Shown: one piece after another, positions 1 to 9,580 of the stretch
How the letters are laid out: every line of letters starts with the position of its first letter
Numbering within the stretch: the stretch's first letter is position 1
Assembly: GCA_944324315.1 (NCBI GenBank)
Contig: CALUVW010000003.1
Coordinates: forward strand, 1 to 64,000
Reading direction: 5' to 3'
DNA length: 64,000 nucleotides
DNA from: Candidatus Gastranaerophilales bacterium
Lineage (GTDB): Bacteria; Cyanobacteriota; Vampirovibrionia; Gastranaerophilales; Gastranaerophilaceae
Translations under genes and position numbers: made by a program
The notes under the pieces: model-generated
Seen by the model: the letters and a program-made list of their open reading frames with translations, nothing else
Database searches by the model: none
Told to the model about the DNA's origin: nothing

Positions 1-31
1 GCTTTATTTGATAAATGCACTCGGGTACGTC

Positions 32-52
32 ATCCTGAACTTGTTTCAGGAT
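32..52. repeat. Dispersed palindromic repeat
   Basis: Perfect 8-bp arms ATCCTGAA and TTCAGGAT surround the loop CTTGT. Related palindromes occur at 1101-1121, 26023-26043, 26052-26087 and 51168-51188, some with paired base changes. The following word CTTATCCCTCGCA (60-72) recurs at 45300-45312. An 11-bp match to a MITE terminus (TAGTATAAACT, 97-107) suggests that positions 1-110 are a decayed copy of the element at 1057-1291. Confidence 0.7.
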
Positions 53-182
53 CTCAAAACTTATCCCTCGCATCTCTCTTGCCTTACATAAATTTATAGT
101 ATAAACTAAAATAGTAGCGCAGTCGCTCAAGTATTTCTAAGCTGACGAAAAAATTTATTTACACATTTTCAGGTAGAACAAA

Positions 183-764
183 ATGAACAATAATTTATTT
201 CAAACAAATTTTAATAAAAGGTTAAACGATTATGATTTGAATATTTTAAATGATAATTCTTTTAAAGATCTTGATGACAAAACCTTGAAACTTGAATGCC
301 TGATAGCAGAAAAAGAAGAAGCTCTTGATGCATTAAATACTAAAATTAAAGGAGCAGAGTTACTCGGCAAACTTCTTGATGTTATGGAGTTAAAAATTCA
401 GGCAAAACAACTTGAAAATGAACTTGTTGACTTGAAAGAGCAATATTCAAAACGAAATGTTGTAGAAAAGATAACTGATGCTGTTTATATAAAGAAACCA
501 AAAATTAAACTATCGCCAATTGATAGATTAGCAAGATTTGTATCCAGAAAGATTTATCCTAAACTGTCTAAAAAGGTAAAATCCATTATAGATTTGGGAG
601 AATCTCTTGAAACTCTTTTGAGTATAAATGAGAATATTGATGAACTTATGACAATAAAAGCTCCATACGGCGAAAACAAAGCAAATTATGAAAAACTCAC
701 TAACTATCTTTACCGAGCAAACAGAATTCATTCCCAGATTAATAAGAAGATGCAGAAACTGTAA
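183..764 (+). CDS. Hypothetical coiled-coil protein
   Basis: A 193-residue protein I do not recognise. It has no signal peptide or membrane segment. Residues about 30-90 are rich in Glu, Lys and Leu with heptad-like spacing and probably form a coiled coil. The middle (about 110-130) is basic, and a second helical segment closes the protein. The start lies only a few bases after AGGTAGAAC, a weak ribosome site. Codon use matches neighbouring genes, so the gene is probably real. A cytoplasmic structural or scaffolding role is possible, but nothing in the context supports a specific function. Confidence 0.6.
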   Translation: MNNNLFQTNFNKRLNDYDLNILNDNSFKDLDDKTLKLECLIAEKEEALDALNTKIKGAELLGKLLDVMELKIQAKQLENELVDLKEQYSKRNVVEKITDAVYIKKPKIKLSPIDRLARFVSRKIYPKLSKKVKSIIDLGESLETLLSINENIDELMTIKAPYGENKANYEKLTNYLYRANRIHSQINKKMQKL

Positions 765-882
765 ATTTTAATAATATTGCGTTATTTTAGAATTTATTAT
801 ATAATTTATTTTGTAGGGTGCACATACTTACCCCTGTCACACACAATTTACGTAGAAATTGGATAGGAAGGAGGTATTTGCT

Positions 883-957
883 ATGATTGACAAAATAATA
901 ATGCTACTAATTGCATTTGATATACTCTTAGTAGCACTAAAATTGTTCAAATCATAG
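883..957 (+). CDS. 24-residue holin-like membrane micropeptide
   Basis: A very short ORF encodes MIDKIIMLLIAFDI followed by LLVALKLFKS: one hydrophobic helix with a basic tail. It has a near-perfect ribosome site, AAGGAGG at 868-874, eight bases before the ATG. The pattern MLxIAF-then-leucine-rich resembles the small putative holin-like toxins of Firmicutes (recalled pattern, not a search). A long imperfect hairpin begins at its stop codon (955-1008). A type I toxin is one reading; a small membrane regulator is another. Confidence 0.45.
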   Translation: MIDKIIMLLIAFDILLVALKLFKS

Positions 958-1008
958 GGTGCGTAGAAGCTCTTAACACCACGCTTAAATTGTTAAGGGC
1001 TCACCCTA
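955..1008 (+). terminator. Long hairpin at the end of the micropeptide gene
   Basis: TAGGGTG (955-961) pairs with CACCCTA (1002-1008). AGCTCTTAACA (968-978) pairs with TGTTAAGGGCT (991-1001) with one G-U pair. Six bases bulge on the left arm. No long U tract follows, so it may be a structured mRNA 3' end rather than a classical terminator. GTAGGGTG also occurs at 813-820, offering an alternative partner for CACCCTAC. Confidence 0.5.
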
Positions 1009-1056
1009 CAGATATATTATTTACGATTTTTTACAATTTGTCAAGTGTCAAAACAC

Positions 1057-1291
1057 GGTATTTATATCGCAGTTTATACTAAATATGGGAAAAAAGCGTC
1101 ACCCTGAACTTGTTTCAGGGTCTAAATAATATGAGATTCCGCACTTCGTAAGGACAGGTTCACTCAAAATTTTTGTCATCCTGAAATAAGTTCTGGATGA
1201 CAAAAATTTTGGTTCGCTTTGTCAAACAAGTTCGGAATGACAGTATGCACGTGTTTTGAATATATTTAGTGTAAACTGCGATATAAGTCCC
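1057..1291. mobile_element. MITE-like element with 30-bp inverted ends and 8-bp direct flanks
   Basis: The first 30 and last 30 bases (1057-1086, 1262-1291) are inverted copies with three mismatches; both start with GG, and 25 bases of each (1062-1086, 1262-1286) differ at only one position. The element is flanked directly by CAAAACAC at 1049-1056 and 1292-1299, an apparent 8-bp target duplication. Inside are a palindrome (1101-1121) and a 16-bp perfect-arm hairpin (1166-1181 with 1195-1210). It has no transposase gene. GG-starting ends and 8-bp duplications are typical of the ISL3 family, so an ISL3-type transposase could have mobilised it. Confidence 0.75.
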
Positions 1292-1369
1292 CAAAACACC
1301 GCTTGCTAAACTCTTATTTTTGTCATAAAATTTTCCTATAATAAAAATGAATAGCTTTAAGGAGATAAT

Positions 1370-2833
1370 ATGAACGAGCTTTTAAAAAAATCAGCAGCCG
1401 AACAGAGCAAAGCTTTAAAAAATAAAGAAATTTCAGCCGTGGAACTAACAAATGCGGCATTTGAAAGAATTGAAGAAGTTGACGGTAAATTAGGCGCATT
1501 TAATTCTTTAACAAAAGATATTGCACTTGAAACAGCTAAAAAAGTTGATGAAAAAATAGCTAGAGGAGAAGAATTACCGCTTCTTGCAGGTGTTCCGCTG
1601 GCACTGAAAGATAACATGAATTTGAAAGGCTCTAAAACAACTGCTTCTTCAAAAATTCTTGAAAACTTTGTTTCTCCTTTCAACGCAACAATAAGCGACA
1701 AATTGTTAAACAACCTTGTTCCTATTGTCGGAAAAGCTAATTTGGATGAATTTGCAATGGGTTCGTCAAATGAAAACTCAGCTTTCAAAAAAGTTCATAA
1801 CCCGTGGGATTTGAACAAAGTTCCCGGCGGTTCGTCAGGCGGTTCTGCAGCTTCCGTTGCAGCATGCGAAGCTACTCTTGCACTCGGTTCTGATACCGGC
1901 GGTTCAATCAGGCTTCCTGCATCTTTCTGCGGAATTGTCGGGATGAAACCAACTTACGGACGTGTATCCAGATACGGTCTAATTGCATTTGCATCATCAC
2001 TAGATCAAATTGGGCCTTTTGCAAGAACTGTTGAAGATGCGGCAAACCTTCTTGAAGTTATTTCAGGACATGACCCAAAAGACAGTACATCTTTAAATCT
2101 GCCTGTAGAACATTACGCAGCACATCTTAATGATGATATAAAAGGTATGAAAGTCGGCGTTATAAAAGAACTTATGACTGATGCTTTGTCGGAAGATGTT
2201 CAAAAAGCCGTTCAAAAAGCAATTGAAGACTATAAAAAATTAGGATGTGAAATTGTTGAGATTTCATTACCTAACTTGAAACACTCAATCGGAATTTATT
2301 ATATTCTGGCAACTGCTGAATGTTCTTCAAACTTAGCACGTTTTGACGGAGTAAAATACGGTTATCGAACACCTGATGCCAAAAATCTTCTTGAAATGTA
2401 TACAAAAACCCGTGCAGAAGGTTTCGGCCCTGAAGTTAAACGCCGTATAATGCTCGGGACTTATGCTTTATCATCCGGCTATTATGATGCATACTACAAA
2501 AAAGCACAGCAGATGAGAGCCTTAGTAACCCAAGACTTCATTGAAGCTTTCAAAAAAGCTGATATTTTAATCTCTCCAACTTGTCCGAATACTGCATTTG
2601 AACTCGGAGCAAAAGCTTCTGATCCTCTTGCAATGTATTTGACAGATATTGCAACGATTTCCGCTAACCTCGCAGGCATTCCGGGGTTGAGTGTTCCTGC
2701 TGGCTTTGACCGCGATGGTATGCCGATAGGCTTGCAAATCCTTGCTCCGCAACTGCAGGAAAGCAGACTATTTAATGCGGCTCACAAATTTGAAAGAGCT
2801 AACGATTATTATCTAAAGTTGGCAAAAATATAG
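1370..2833 (+). CDS. gatA: Aspartyl/glutamyl-tRNA amidotransferase subunit A
   Basis: GatA is the amidase subunit of GatCAB: it releases ammonia from glutamine so that Glu-tRNA(Gln) or Asp-tRNA(Asn) can be amidated. The 487 residues are normal length. The amidase signature PGGSSGGSAAS and the Ser-cisSer-Lys triad are present as Lys80, Ser155 and Ser179 (in DTGGSIRLP). The start follows AAGGAGATAAT. gatB and gatC are not in the window, so the genes are dispersed. The next gene (hepT) begins 53 bases later on the same strand, but its role is unrelated. Confidence 0.97.
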   Translation: MNELLKKSAAEQSKALKNKEISAVELTNAAFERIEEVDGKLGAFNSLTKDIALETAKKVDEKIARGEELPLLAGVPLALKDNMNLKGSKTTASSKILENFVSPFNATISDKLLNNLVPIVGKANLDEFAMGSSNENSAFKKVHNPWDLNKVPGGSSGGSAASVAACEATLALGSDTGGSIRLPASFCGIVGMKPTYGRVSRYGLIAFASSLDQIGPFARTVEDAANLLEVISGHDPKDSTSLNLPVEHYAAHLNDDIKGMKVGVIKELMTDALSEDVQKAVQKAIEDYKKLGCEIVEISLPNLKHSIGIYYILATAECSSNLARFDGVKYGYRTPDAKNLLEMYTKTRAEGFGPEVKRRIMLGTYALSSGYYDAYYKKAQQMRALVTQDFIEAFKKADILISPTCPNTAFELGAKASDPLAMYLTDIATISANLAGIPGLSVPAGFDRDGMPIGLQILAPQLQESRLFNAAHKFERANDYYLKLAKI

Positions 2834-2886
2834 CAAACCTGCCTCTCTTGCACAGGGAAAGGAAGAACAAAACGGTGGAGGGATAT

Positions 2887-3297
2887 ATGCTTAACACCGA
2901 ATATCTTGAAAAAGATATTGCAATACTTGAGAAATCTTATACTTGTATAAAATCGGCAGAAGAAGGTTCCATTGACTATGAAATGTACAGGAATTCTCTT
3001 GTAAAAAGTTTTGAAATGACGCTTGAACAAAGCGGAAAACTTTTAAGAAAAAAACTGACTCCCTATTTTGCAAGTAAAAAAGCTGTAGATTTGTTAACTT
3101 TCAAAGATTTATTCAGAGAAGCTTTGAAACATTCATTACTGAATGAAGATGAAGTAAATCGTTGGTTCAAATACAGAGATAACAGAAATAATACGGCACA
3201 TGATTACGGCAGGGCTTTTGCAGAAGAAACTTTGTTTTTGATTGACGATTTTTTGAAAGATGTTAAGCATTTGAAAGAAGTTATTGAAAATGAGTGA
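2887..3297 (+). CDS. hepT: HepT-like HEPN toxin (HI0074 family)
   Basis: Predicted HEPN-domain RNase toxin of the HEPN/MNT toxin-antitoxin type, 136 residues and all-helical. The family motif RX4HXY is exact: Arg100, His105, Tyr107 in RNNTAHDY. In studied systems the partner nucleotidyltransferase adds AMP to this Tyr and silences the toxin. I chose ATG 2887 because GGAGGG lies four bases before it; an upstream in-frame TTG at 2848 has no ribosome site. The gene overlaps mntA by eight bases, indicating translational coupling. The alternative name is nucleotidyltransferase substrate-binding protein. Confidence 0.88.
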   Translation: MLNTEYLEKDIAILEKSYTCIKSAEEGSIDYEMYRNSLVKSFEMTLEQSGKLLRKKLTPYFASKKAVDLLTFKDLFREALKHSLLNEDEVNRWFKYRDNRNNTAHDYGRAFAEETLFLIDDFLKDVKHLKEVIENE

Positions 3298-3583
3298 ACT
3301 CTTCATAAAACCTGAACATCTTAAAATGTTAAAAGATATTTTTGGCTCTTACTGCCCTGATGCTGAAATTTGGGCATACGGGAGCAGACTGACAGGTGAT
3401 GCCCATGAAGGAAGCGATTTAGACTTAGTTGTTAAAGATTTCCATCGCGAAAATGCAAGCCTTTATGAACTCAAAAATTTACTGTCTGAAAGCAATATCC
3501 CGTTTATTGTCGATATCCACGAATTTGCCAACCTCCCAAAATCTTTTCAGGATGAGATTTTAAAAAATTATATTGTGATTTAA
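3290..3583 (+). CDS. mntA: MntA-like minimal nucleotidyltransferase antitoxin
   Basis: A 97-residue nucleotidyltransferase of the MNT family. The GSX10DXD motif is present: Gly31-Ser32, then Asp43 and Asp45, with a likely third carboxylate at Asp75 in IVDIHEF. It therefore keeps the residues needed to AMPylate HepT. ATG 3290 lies inside the end of hepT (stop 3295-3297). A bidirectional terminator follows at 3646-3677, so hepT-mntA can form a two-gene unit, possibly co-transcribed from gatA. Confidence 0.88.
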   Translation: MSELFIKPEHLKMLKDIFGSYCPDAEIWAYGSRLTGDAHEGSDLDLVVKDFHRENASLYELKNLLSESNIPFIVDIHEFANLPKSFQDEILKNYIVI

Positions 3584-3645
3584 AATAGTTTATTAAATTA
3601 AATGTAGTGTGGGATAAACAACGTGTTCGCGCTTGTTCTTTAATA

Positions 3646-3677
3646 AAAAAGACGGACTAAGTTTAGTCCGTCTTTTT
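3646..3677. terminator. Bidirectional terminator between mntA and dnaK
   Basis: A stem with AAAAAGACGGACTAA on the left and its complement on the right. The A run and T run serve both convergent genes. Confidence 0.9.
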
Positions 3678-3704
3678 AAGGTGTTTAGATTATAAGAATT
3701 ATAC

Positions 3705-6275
<2,571 letters not shown>

Positions 6276-6307
6276 AAAAACAGACGGTGGATAAACCGTC
6301 TGTTTTT
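6276..6307. terminator. Terminator of the rubrerythrin gene
   Basis: AAAAACAGACGGT pairs with ACCGTCTGTTTTT around a six-base loop (6289-6294), just beyond the minus-strand stop. Confidence 0.88.
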
Positions 6308-6327
6308 GTGTTTGATTATGACATCAA

Positions 6328-6870
6328 TTATGAAAAATATCTTTTCAAAAGTCCGTCAAAACCTCTACCGTGGCGAGCTTCGTCTTTAGCCATTTCATGA
6401 ACTGTGTCATGAATAGCGTCATAGCCTAATTGTTTTGCACGTGCAGCAATTGCAAGTTTGCCCTCACATGCTCCCTGTTCAGCTTCTGCTCTCATTTCAA
6501 GGTTTTTCTTAGTTGAATCTGTTACAACTTCGCCTAACAATTCAGCAAATTTTGCTGCGTGTTCAGCTTCTTCAAAAGCATATCTTTTATATGCTTCTGC
6601 AACTTCAGGATAGCCTTCTCTTTCAGCAACTCTTGACATTGCAAGATACATCCCTACTTCTGTACATTCTCCTGTAAAATGTGCTCTCAAGCCATCCATA
6701 ACTTCTTTGTCTTCAACTTTACCGTCGCCTACTTTGTGTTCACAGGCATAAACTTTGCCTTCTGCTGTATTTATTTCTTTAAATGTAGTTGCGCCGCAAA
6801 GAGGACATCTTTCAGGAGCTTTATCAGCCTCTGTTGACCAGCCGCATACAGTACATACAAATTTTGCCAT
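6328..6870 (-). CDS. Reverse-type rubrerythrin
   Basis: Non-haem iron peroxidase protecting anaerobes from peroxide and oxygen, 180 residues. The rubredoxin-like domain comes first (CTVC near residue 6, CPLC near 22), followed by the ferritin-like di-iron domain with EEAEHA and KDEARHG. This order is the reverse of classical rubrerythrin and matches the clostridial revRbr type. The ribosome site AGAAAGGTGG precedes the ATG. It is a single-gene unit with a strong promoter (6921-6949) and its own terminator (6276-6307). Confidence 0.92.
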   Translation of the reverse strand: MAKFVCTVCGWSTEADKAPERCPLCGATTFKEINTAEGKVYACEHKVGDGKVEDKEVMDGLRAHFTGECTEVGMYLAMSRVAEREGYPEVAEAYKRYAFEEAEHAAKFAELLGEVVTDSTKKNLEMRAEAEQGACEGKLAIAARAKQLGYDAIHDTVHEMAKDEARHGRGFDGLLKRYFS

Positions 6871-6920
6871 TTTTTACCACCTTTCTTAATACAAAAATTA
6901 GCCTCTTTTTTACATGACTT

Positions 6921-6949
6921 ATCATACAACATAAAGTTTTATTTGTAAA
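6921..6949 (-). promoter_or_regulatory. Sigma-70-type promoter of rubrerythrin
   Basis: On the minus strand, TTTACA (6944-6949), a 17-base spacer, then TATGAT (6921-6926), about 50 bases before the start codon. No obvious PerR-like operator is seen. Confidence 0.75.
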
Positions 6950-7125
6950 GTAGGAATTATTCTCATTTTATAATTATGTATTTTATATGATGCAAGGGGG
7001 GATATTTCTAAACTAGTTTGGAATGACAGTAATACTCGGGAGTATTAGCCAGCGTTATTGTGAATATTGTTTATTTTGACCAAAGTGACTTAGATATCGT
7101 CATAAGACACGTCAAGAGGAGCGGC

Positions 7126-7191
7126 ATGCTTTTCAAAAAAAAGACCTTGTATTTATCAAGGTCAAGGTTGGTTATTTTGGTTATGTTATAG
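7126..7191 (+). CDS. Possible 21-residue peptide
   Basis: A short ORF starts MLFKKKTLYLSRSR and ends in a hydrophobic VILVML. AGAGGAG lies five bases upstream. The coding span contains the hairpin 7143-7163. It could be a regulatory leader peptide, a tiny membrane peptide or chance; the basis is weak. Confidence 0.22.
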   Translation: MLFKKKTLYLSRSRLVILVML

Positions 7192-7280
7192 TAAATATGA
7201 TTATATTTGTTTTGTACATTTTATAATTCCTCTCAAGCTCAAGTTTTGCTATATGTATTTTAAAACTTTACAAAACTTTA

Positions 7281-7289
7281 TGTTATTAT
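7281..7289 (+). promoter_or_regulatory. Extended -10 with leaderless start spacing
   Basis: TGT-TATTAT ends six bases before ATG 7296, and no ribosome site lies between. The same geometry recurs at other genes in the window. Confidence 0.5.
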
Positions 7290-7295
7290 ATTAGT

Positions 7296-7712
7296 ATGTT
7301 TGAAAAATTGAAAAAATTTTTTCTGTCAAAGATATTGCGGCGTAAGTATTACCGGACAGGGAAATGCAAAGCTTGCGGTAAATGCTGTACTCAGATTTAT
7401 GTTAAACATTACAAACATGTTGTACAGGATGAAAAAGAATTTGAAAAACTGCAATATCTTCATAGATTTTATACATATTTAAAAGTTATAGGTAAAGATG
7501 ACATTGGTTTGATTTTTGAATGCCGGAACTTAGACCCTGTAACGCATAAATGCAAAATTCACAAAACCCGTCCGGGGATTTGCAGGCGTTATCCGCAGGA
7601 AGAGCTTTTCTCTATGGGCGGTGCATTGTCTGATGATTGCGGCTACAAAATGGAGCCTATTATTTCGTTTTCAGAGGTACTTGCAAAAGAAAGCAAAAAA
7701 AATTTTAAATAG
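7296..7712 (+). CDS. YkgJ-type cysteine-cluster protein
   Basis: A 138-residue protein of the UPF0153/YkgJ family, thought to bind zinc or an Fe-S cluster. Conserved cysteines appear as CKACGKCC near residue 24, then an ECRNLDPVTHKCKIHKTRP segment, then GICRRYP. The specific function is unknown. The start has no Shine-Dalgarno sequence and sits where transcription should begin (see 7281-7289), so the message may be leaderless. There is no operon partner. Confidence 0.85.
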   Translation: MFEKLKKFFLSKILRRKYYRTGKCKACGKCCTQIYVKHYKHVVQDEKEFEKLQYLHRFYTYLKVIGKDDIGLIFECRNLDPVTHKCKIHKTRPGICRRYPQEELFSMGGALSDDCGYKMEPIISFSEVLAKESKKNFK

Positions 7713-7804
7713 ACATAAGTTTAAGAATTAAACTTTTCGGTAATGAAAAATTCTGCATTGTCGTTTAAGCTGATAATGTGGAATAATTTGAAAGGCTGAA
7801 AAAG

Positions 7805-8122
7805 ATGAAAAAATATATATTAATACTAATGATGTTTTCTGTAACTTCGCCTGTTTTTGCTGTTTGCAGTATAACAGGCGGGGCATGTACGGCGACATCA
7901 AACTGGGAATCAAAACCTCTAGAACAAAGACTTATACCTGATAATTTGCAAGATCTTAAAAGGACAGATGCATTCCAACCTTCTTATAGAAAGCCATATT
8001 ACGACATGCTGATAAACACCGAAGAAGAATCCGCTTTGCCTCCTGAAAATAATTATGATTCAAATTGTCAATTTGGGGTATGTCTGCCCGGAGTTGAACC
8101 CGGGGAAGATGTCTTGGAATAG
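7805..8122 (+). CDS. Small secreted Cys-containing hypothetical protein
   Basis: A 105-residue protein with an N-terminal signal peptide (MKKYILILMMFSVTSPVFA, cleavage after Ala about 19). The mature part is polar, with four Cys (CSITGGAC near the start, CQFGVC near the end), consistent with two disulfides in the envelope. No known domain is recognised. It is followed at once by a terminator. Confidence 0.7.
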   Translation: MKKYILILMMFSVTSPVFAVCSITGGACTATSNWESKPLEQRLIPDNLQDLKRTDAFQPSYRKPYYDMLINTEEESALPPENNYDSNCQFGVCLPGVEPGEDVLE

Positions 8123-8125
8123 CAC

Positions 8126-8153
8126 AAAAGACGGGGAAATTCCCGTCTTTTTT
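8126..8153. terminator. Bidirectional terminator
   Basis: AAAAGACGGG pairs with CCCGTCTTTT (8142-8151). It ends the plus-strand secreted gene and abuts the 3' end of the minus-strand pilin-like gene. Confidence 0.85.
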
Positions 8154-8866
8154 AAAGTGATGACCAATAATTTTTATCAGACAGAGCTGTGCTTGTACAG
8201 GCTATACCATTAAGATCCGACTTTCCAGTTTTTGAACAGTATGTTTCTTTGTCAAAAAGAGTTCCGTCAGCACCCATTGGCAAAAGCTTTCCGTCATACA
8301 TTAGCTGAAATGTAAAAAGATCATGCCCCCATTTATTTGGTTTCTTTTTATAACCGTTTACATCTATGCTTATAAGAATATAATTGGTATCATTATTTTC
8401 TAAAAACATGTTCATACCATCTGCAATAATAAATTGTCCGTCATCCAATAGTGTCAACCTGATATTACTATTATTTGTATAATTTTTATATACGGATGAA
8501 CCGCTGGAATTATTTGGAACACAGGCATCAATATCATAGCTGGAACCATCAGCACAATCTCTTATTATTTTAAAATATTTTGTGAATTCATACTTAAATG
8601 TCCTTGTTGCTATATAATTTTCTGTCACTGGGCCACCATTATCGTAATTCATTTGCAGCACAGCTTGTTGCAACACAGAATAGCCTTTTTTAAGAGCTGT
8701 TTTTAATTGTTCATTTTGAGTTTTGTTAATTAAGACCGGTAAAGTTAAAGCAGCAACTACACCTATAATTCCTAATGTGATAAGCACTTCTGCAAGAGTA
8801 AAACCATTTAAACCCTTGCTATACTTGATTTTTCGGGGGGGGGCACTTAATAGCTTTATTTAACAT
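8152..8866 (-). CDS. Pilin-like secreted protein, out of frame at a C9/G9 tract
   Basis: Type IV pilin-like protein with a prepilin cleavage/methylation leader: GFTLAEVLITLGIIGVVAAL then a globular domain containing DVNGYKKKPNKWGHD. The strand-correct start is ATG at 8866-8864, preceded by AAGGAGG. Eight codons later lies a run of nine C (8835-8843). As written, translation stops after 15 codons. With eight C the frame joins the pilin leader and gives 237 residues; with ten it also stops. No alternative start lies between the tract and the leader. The gene is either phase-variable and OFF here, or the tract length is a sequencing error. Confidence 0.75.
8835..8843. repeat. G9 homopolymer in a pilin-like gene
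   Basis: Nine consecutive G on the plus strand (C on the coding strand) inside the first codons of the pilin-like gene. Such runs are very unusual in this AT-rich sequence; the only comparable one (51091-51100) is also beside a pilin-like gene. Confidence 0.95.
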
Positions 8867-9004
8867 AAATTATATTACCTCCTTTTTTCTAATTTTACTA
8901 TTATTTGAATTAATTTGTCAAATTTGTTGTAGGAGCTAGTTTATAGATGCTGAAATAAGTTCAACAGACAATCTTTAGTTGGTCTGGTGTAAGCTTGTAT
9001 ATCC

Positions 9005-9457
9005 TTATCTTCTGTGAATATCTATATTATTTTCATATAAAAGCTGTTTACGTTTAAGTCTGTATAACTCATTTTTTTGATTTTCAATGTTTTTCAGTTC
9101 TTCATAACAAGCTGCTTTTGCAGAATTGTCAAGTGCATTGCAGCTTTTCAGATAACTTTCAAAACTCACACGTCTTTCAGCCCAGTAGTTTTTTTTAACT
9201 CTTTCAGATTTTACGAAACTAAAAATATTAAAAATGTCGCGACTGTCTTTATAAACAGCATTTTCGTAGCCTGTTTCACAAAAATCTGTCCATTTAGGAG
9301 GGATTATTAATGGTTTTTCTTCATTTACATTCATTTCCCTTGTTTGATTTTGTTCAAGCGGAACAGGGAGTGTCTCTGTTTGTTCCTCATCAGACAAAAC
9401 AGGAATCGTAGCTGCAAATAGCAGTAATAGTGAAATTAATAATATTTTTTGTTTCAT
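9005..9457 (-). CDS. Secreted hypothetical protein, Glu/Lys-rich
   Basis: A 150-residue protein with a signal peptide (MKQKILLISLLLLFAATIPV, cleavage near 22). An acidic, Pro-containing linker precedes a helical C-terminal half with three to four Cys and a charged coiled-coil-like end (ELKNIENQKNELYRLKRKQ). The start follows GGAGATATC. No family is recognised. It is likely periplasmic or surface-exposed. Confidence 0.65.
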   Translation of the reverse strand: MKQKILLISLLLLFAATIPVLSDEEQTETLPVPLEQNQTREMNVNEEKPLIIPPKWTDFCETGYENAVYKDSRDIFNIFSFVKSERVKKNYWAERRVSFESYLKSCNALDNSAKAACYEELKNIENQKNELYRLKRKQLLYENNIDIHRR

Positions 9458-9580
9458 GATATCTCCGCTGGTTTTTCAATTATTTTTTCTTATATTACCA
9501 GCTACTTTTTTTGTAGTCAAATAATATAAATTTGTTTGTATTATAATTGTGTGAGTAGTATAAATAGCAGGAATTTTAAT

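Larger units (their letters stand above)
6950..7295. other. Intergenic interval with repeat remnant and small hairpins
   Basis: It contains a remnant of the dispersed repeat (GGAATGACAG near 7020), a compact palindrome AATACTCGGGAGTATT (7031-7046), a 21-codon ORF (7126-7191) and a hairpin GACCTTG/CAAGGTC (7143-7163). On the minus strand this hairpin is followed by U residues, as in a terminator, although no minus-strand gene precedes it. Confidence 0.5.

Noticed and set aside
2848-2886. N-terminal extension of HepT from TTG 2848
   Set aside because: No ribosome site before TTG, while GGAGGG precedes ATG 2887 and the family starts there.
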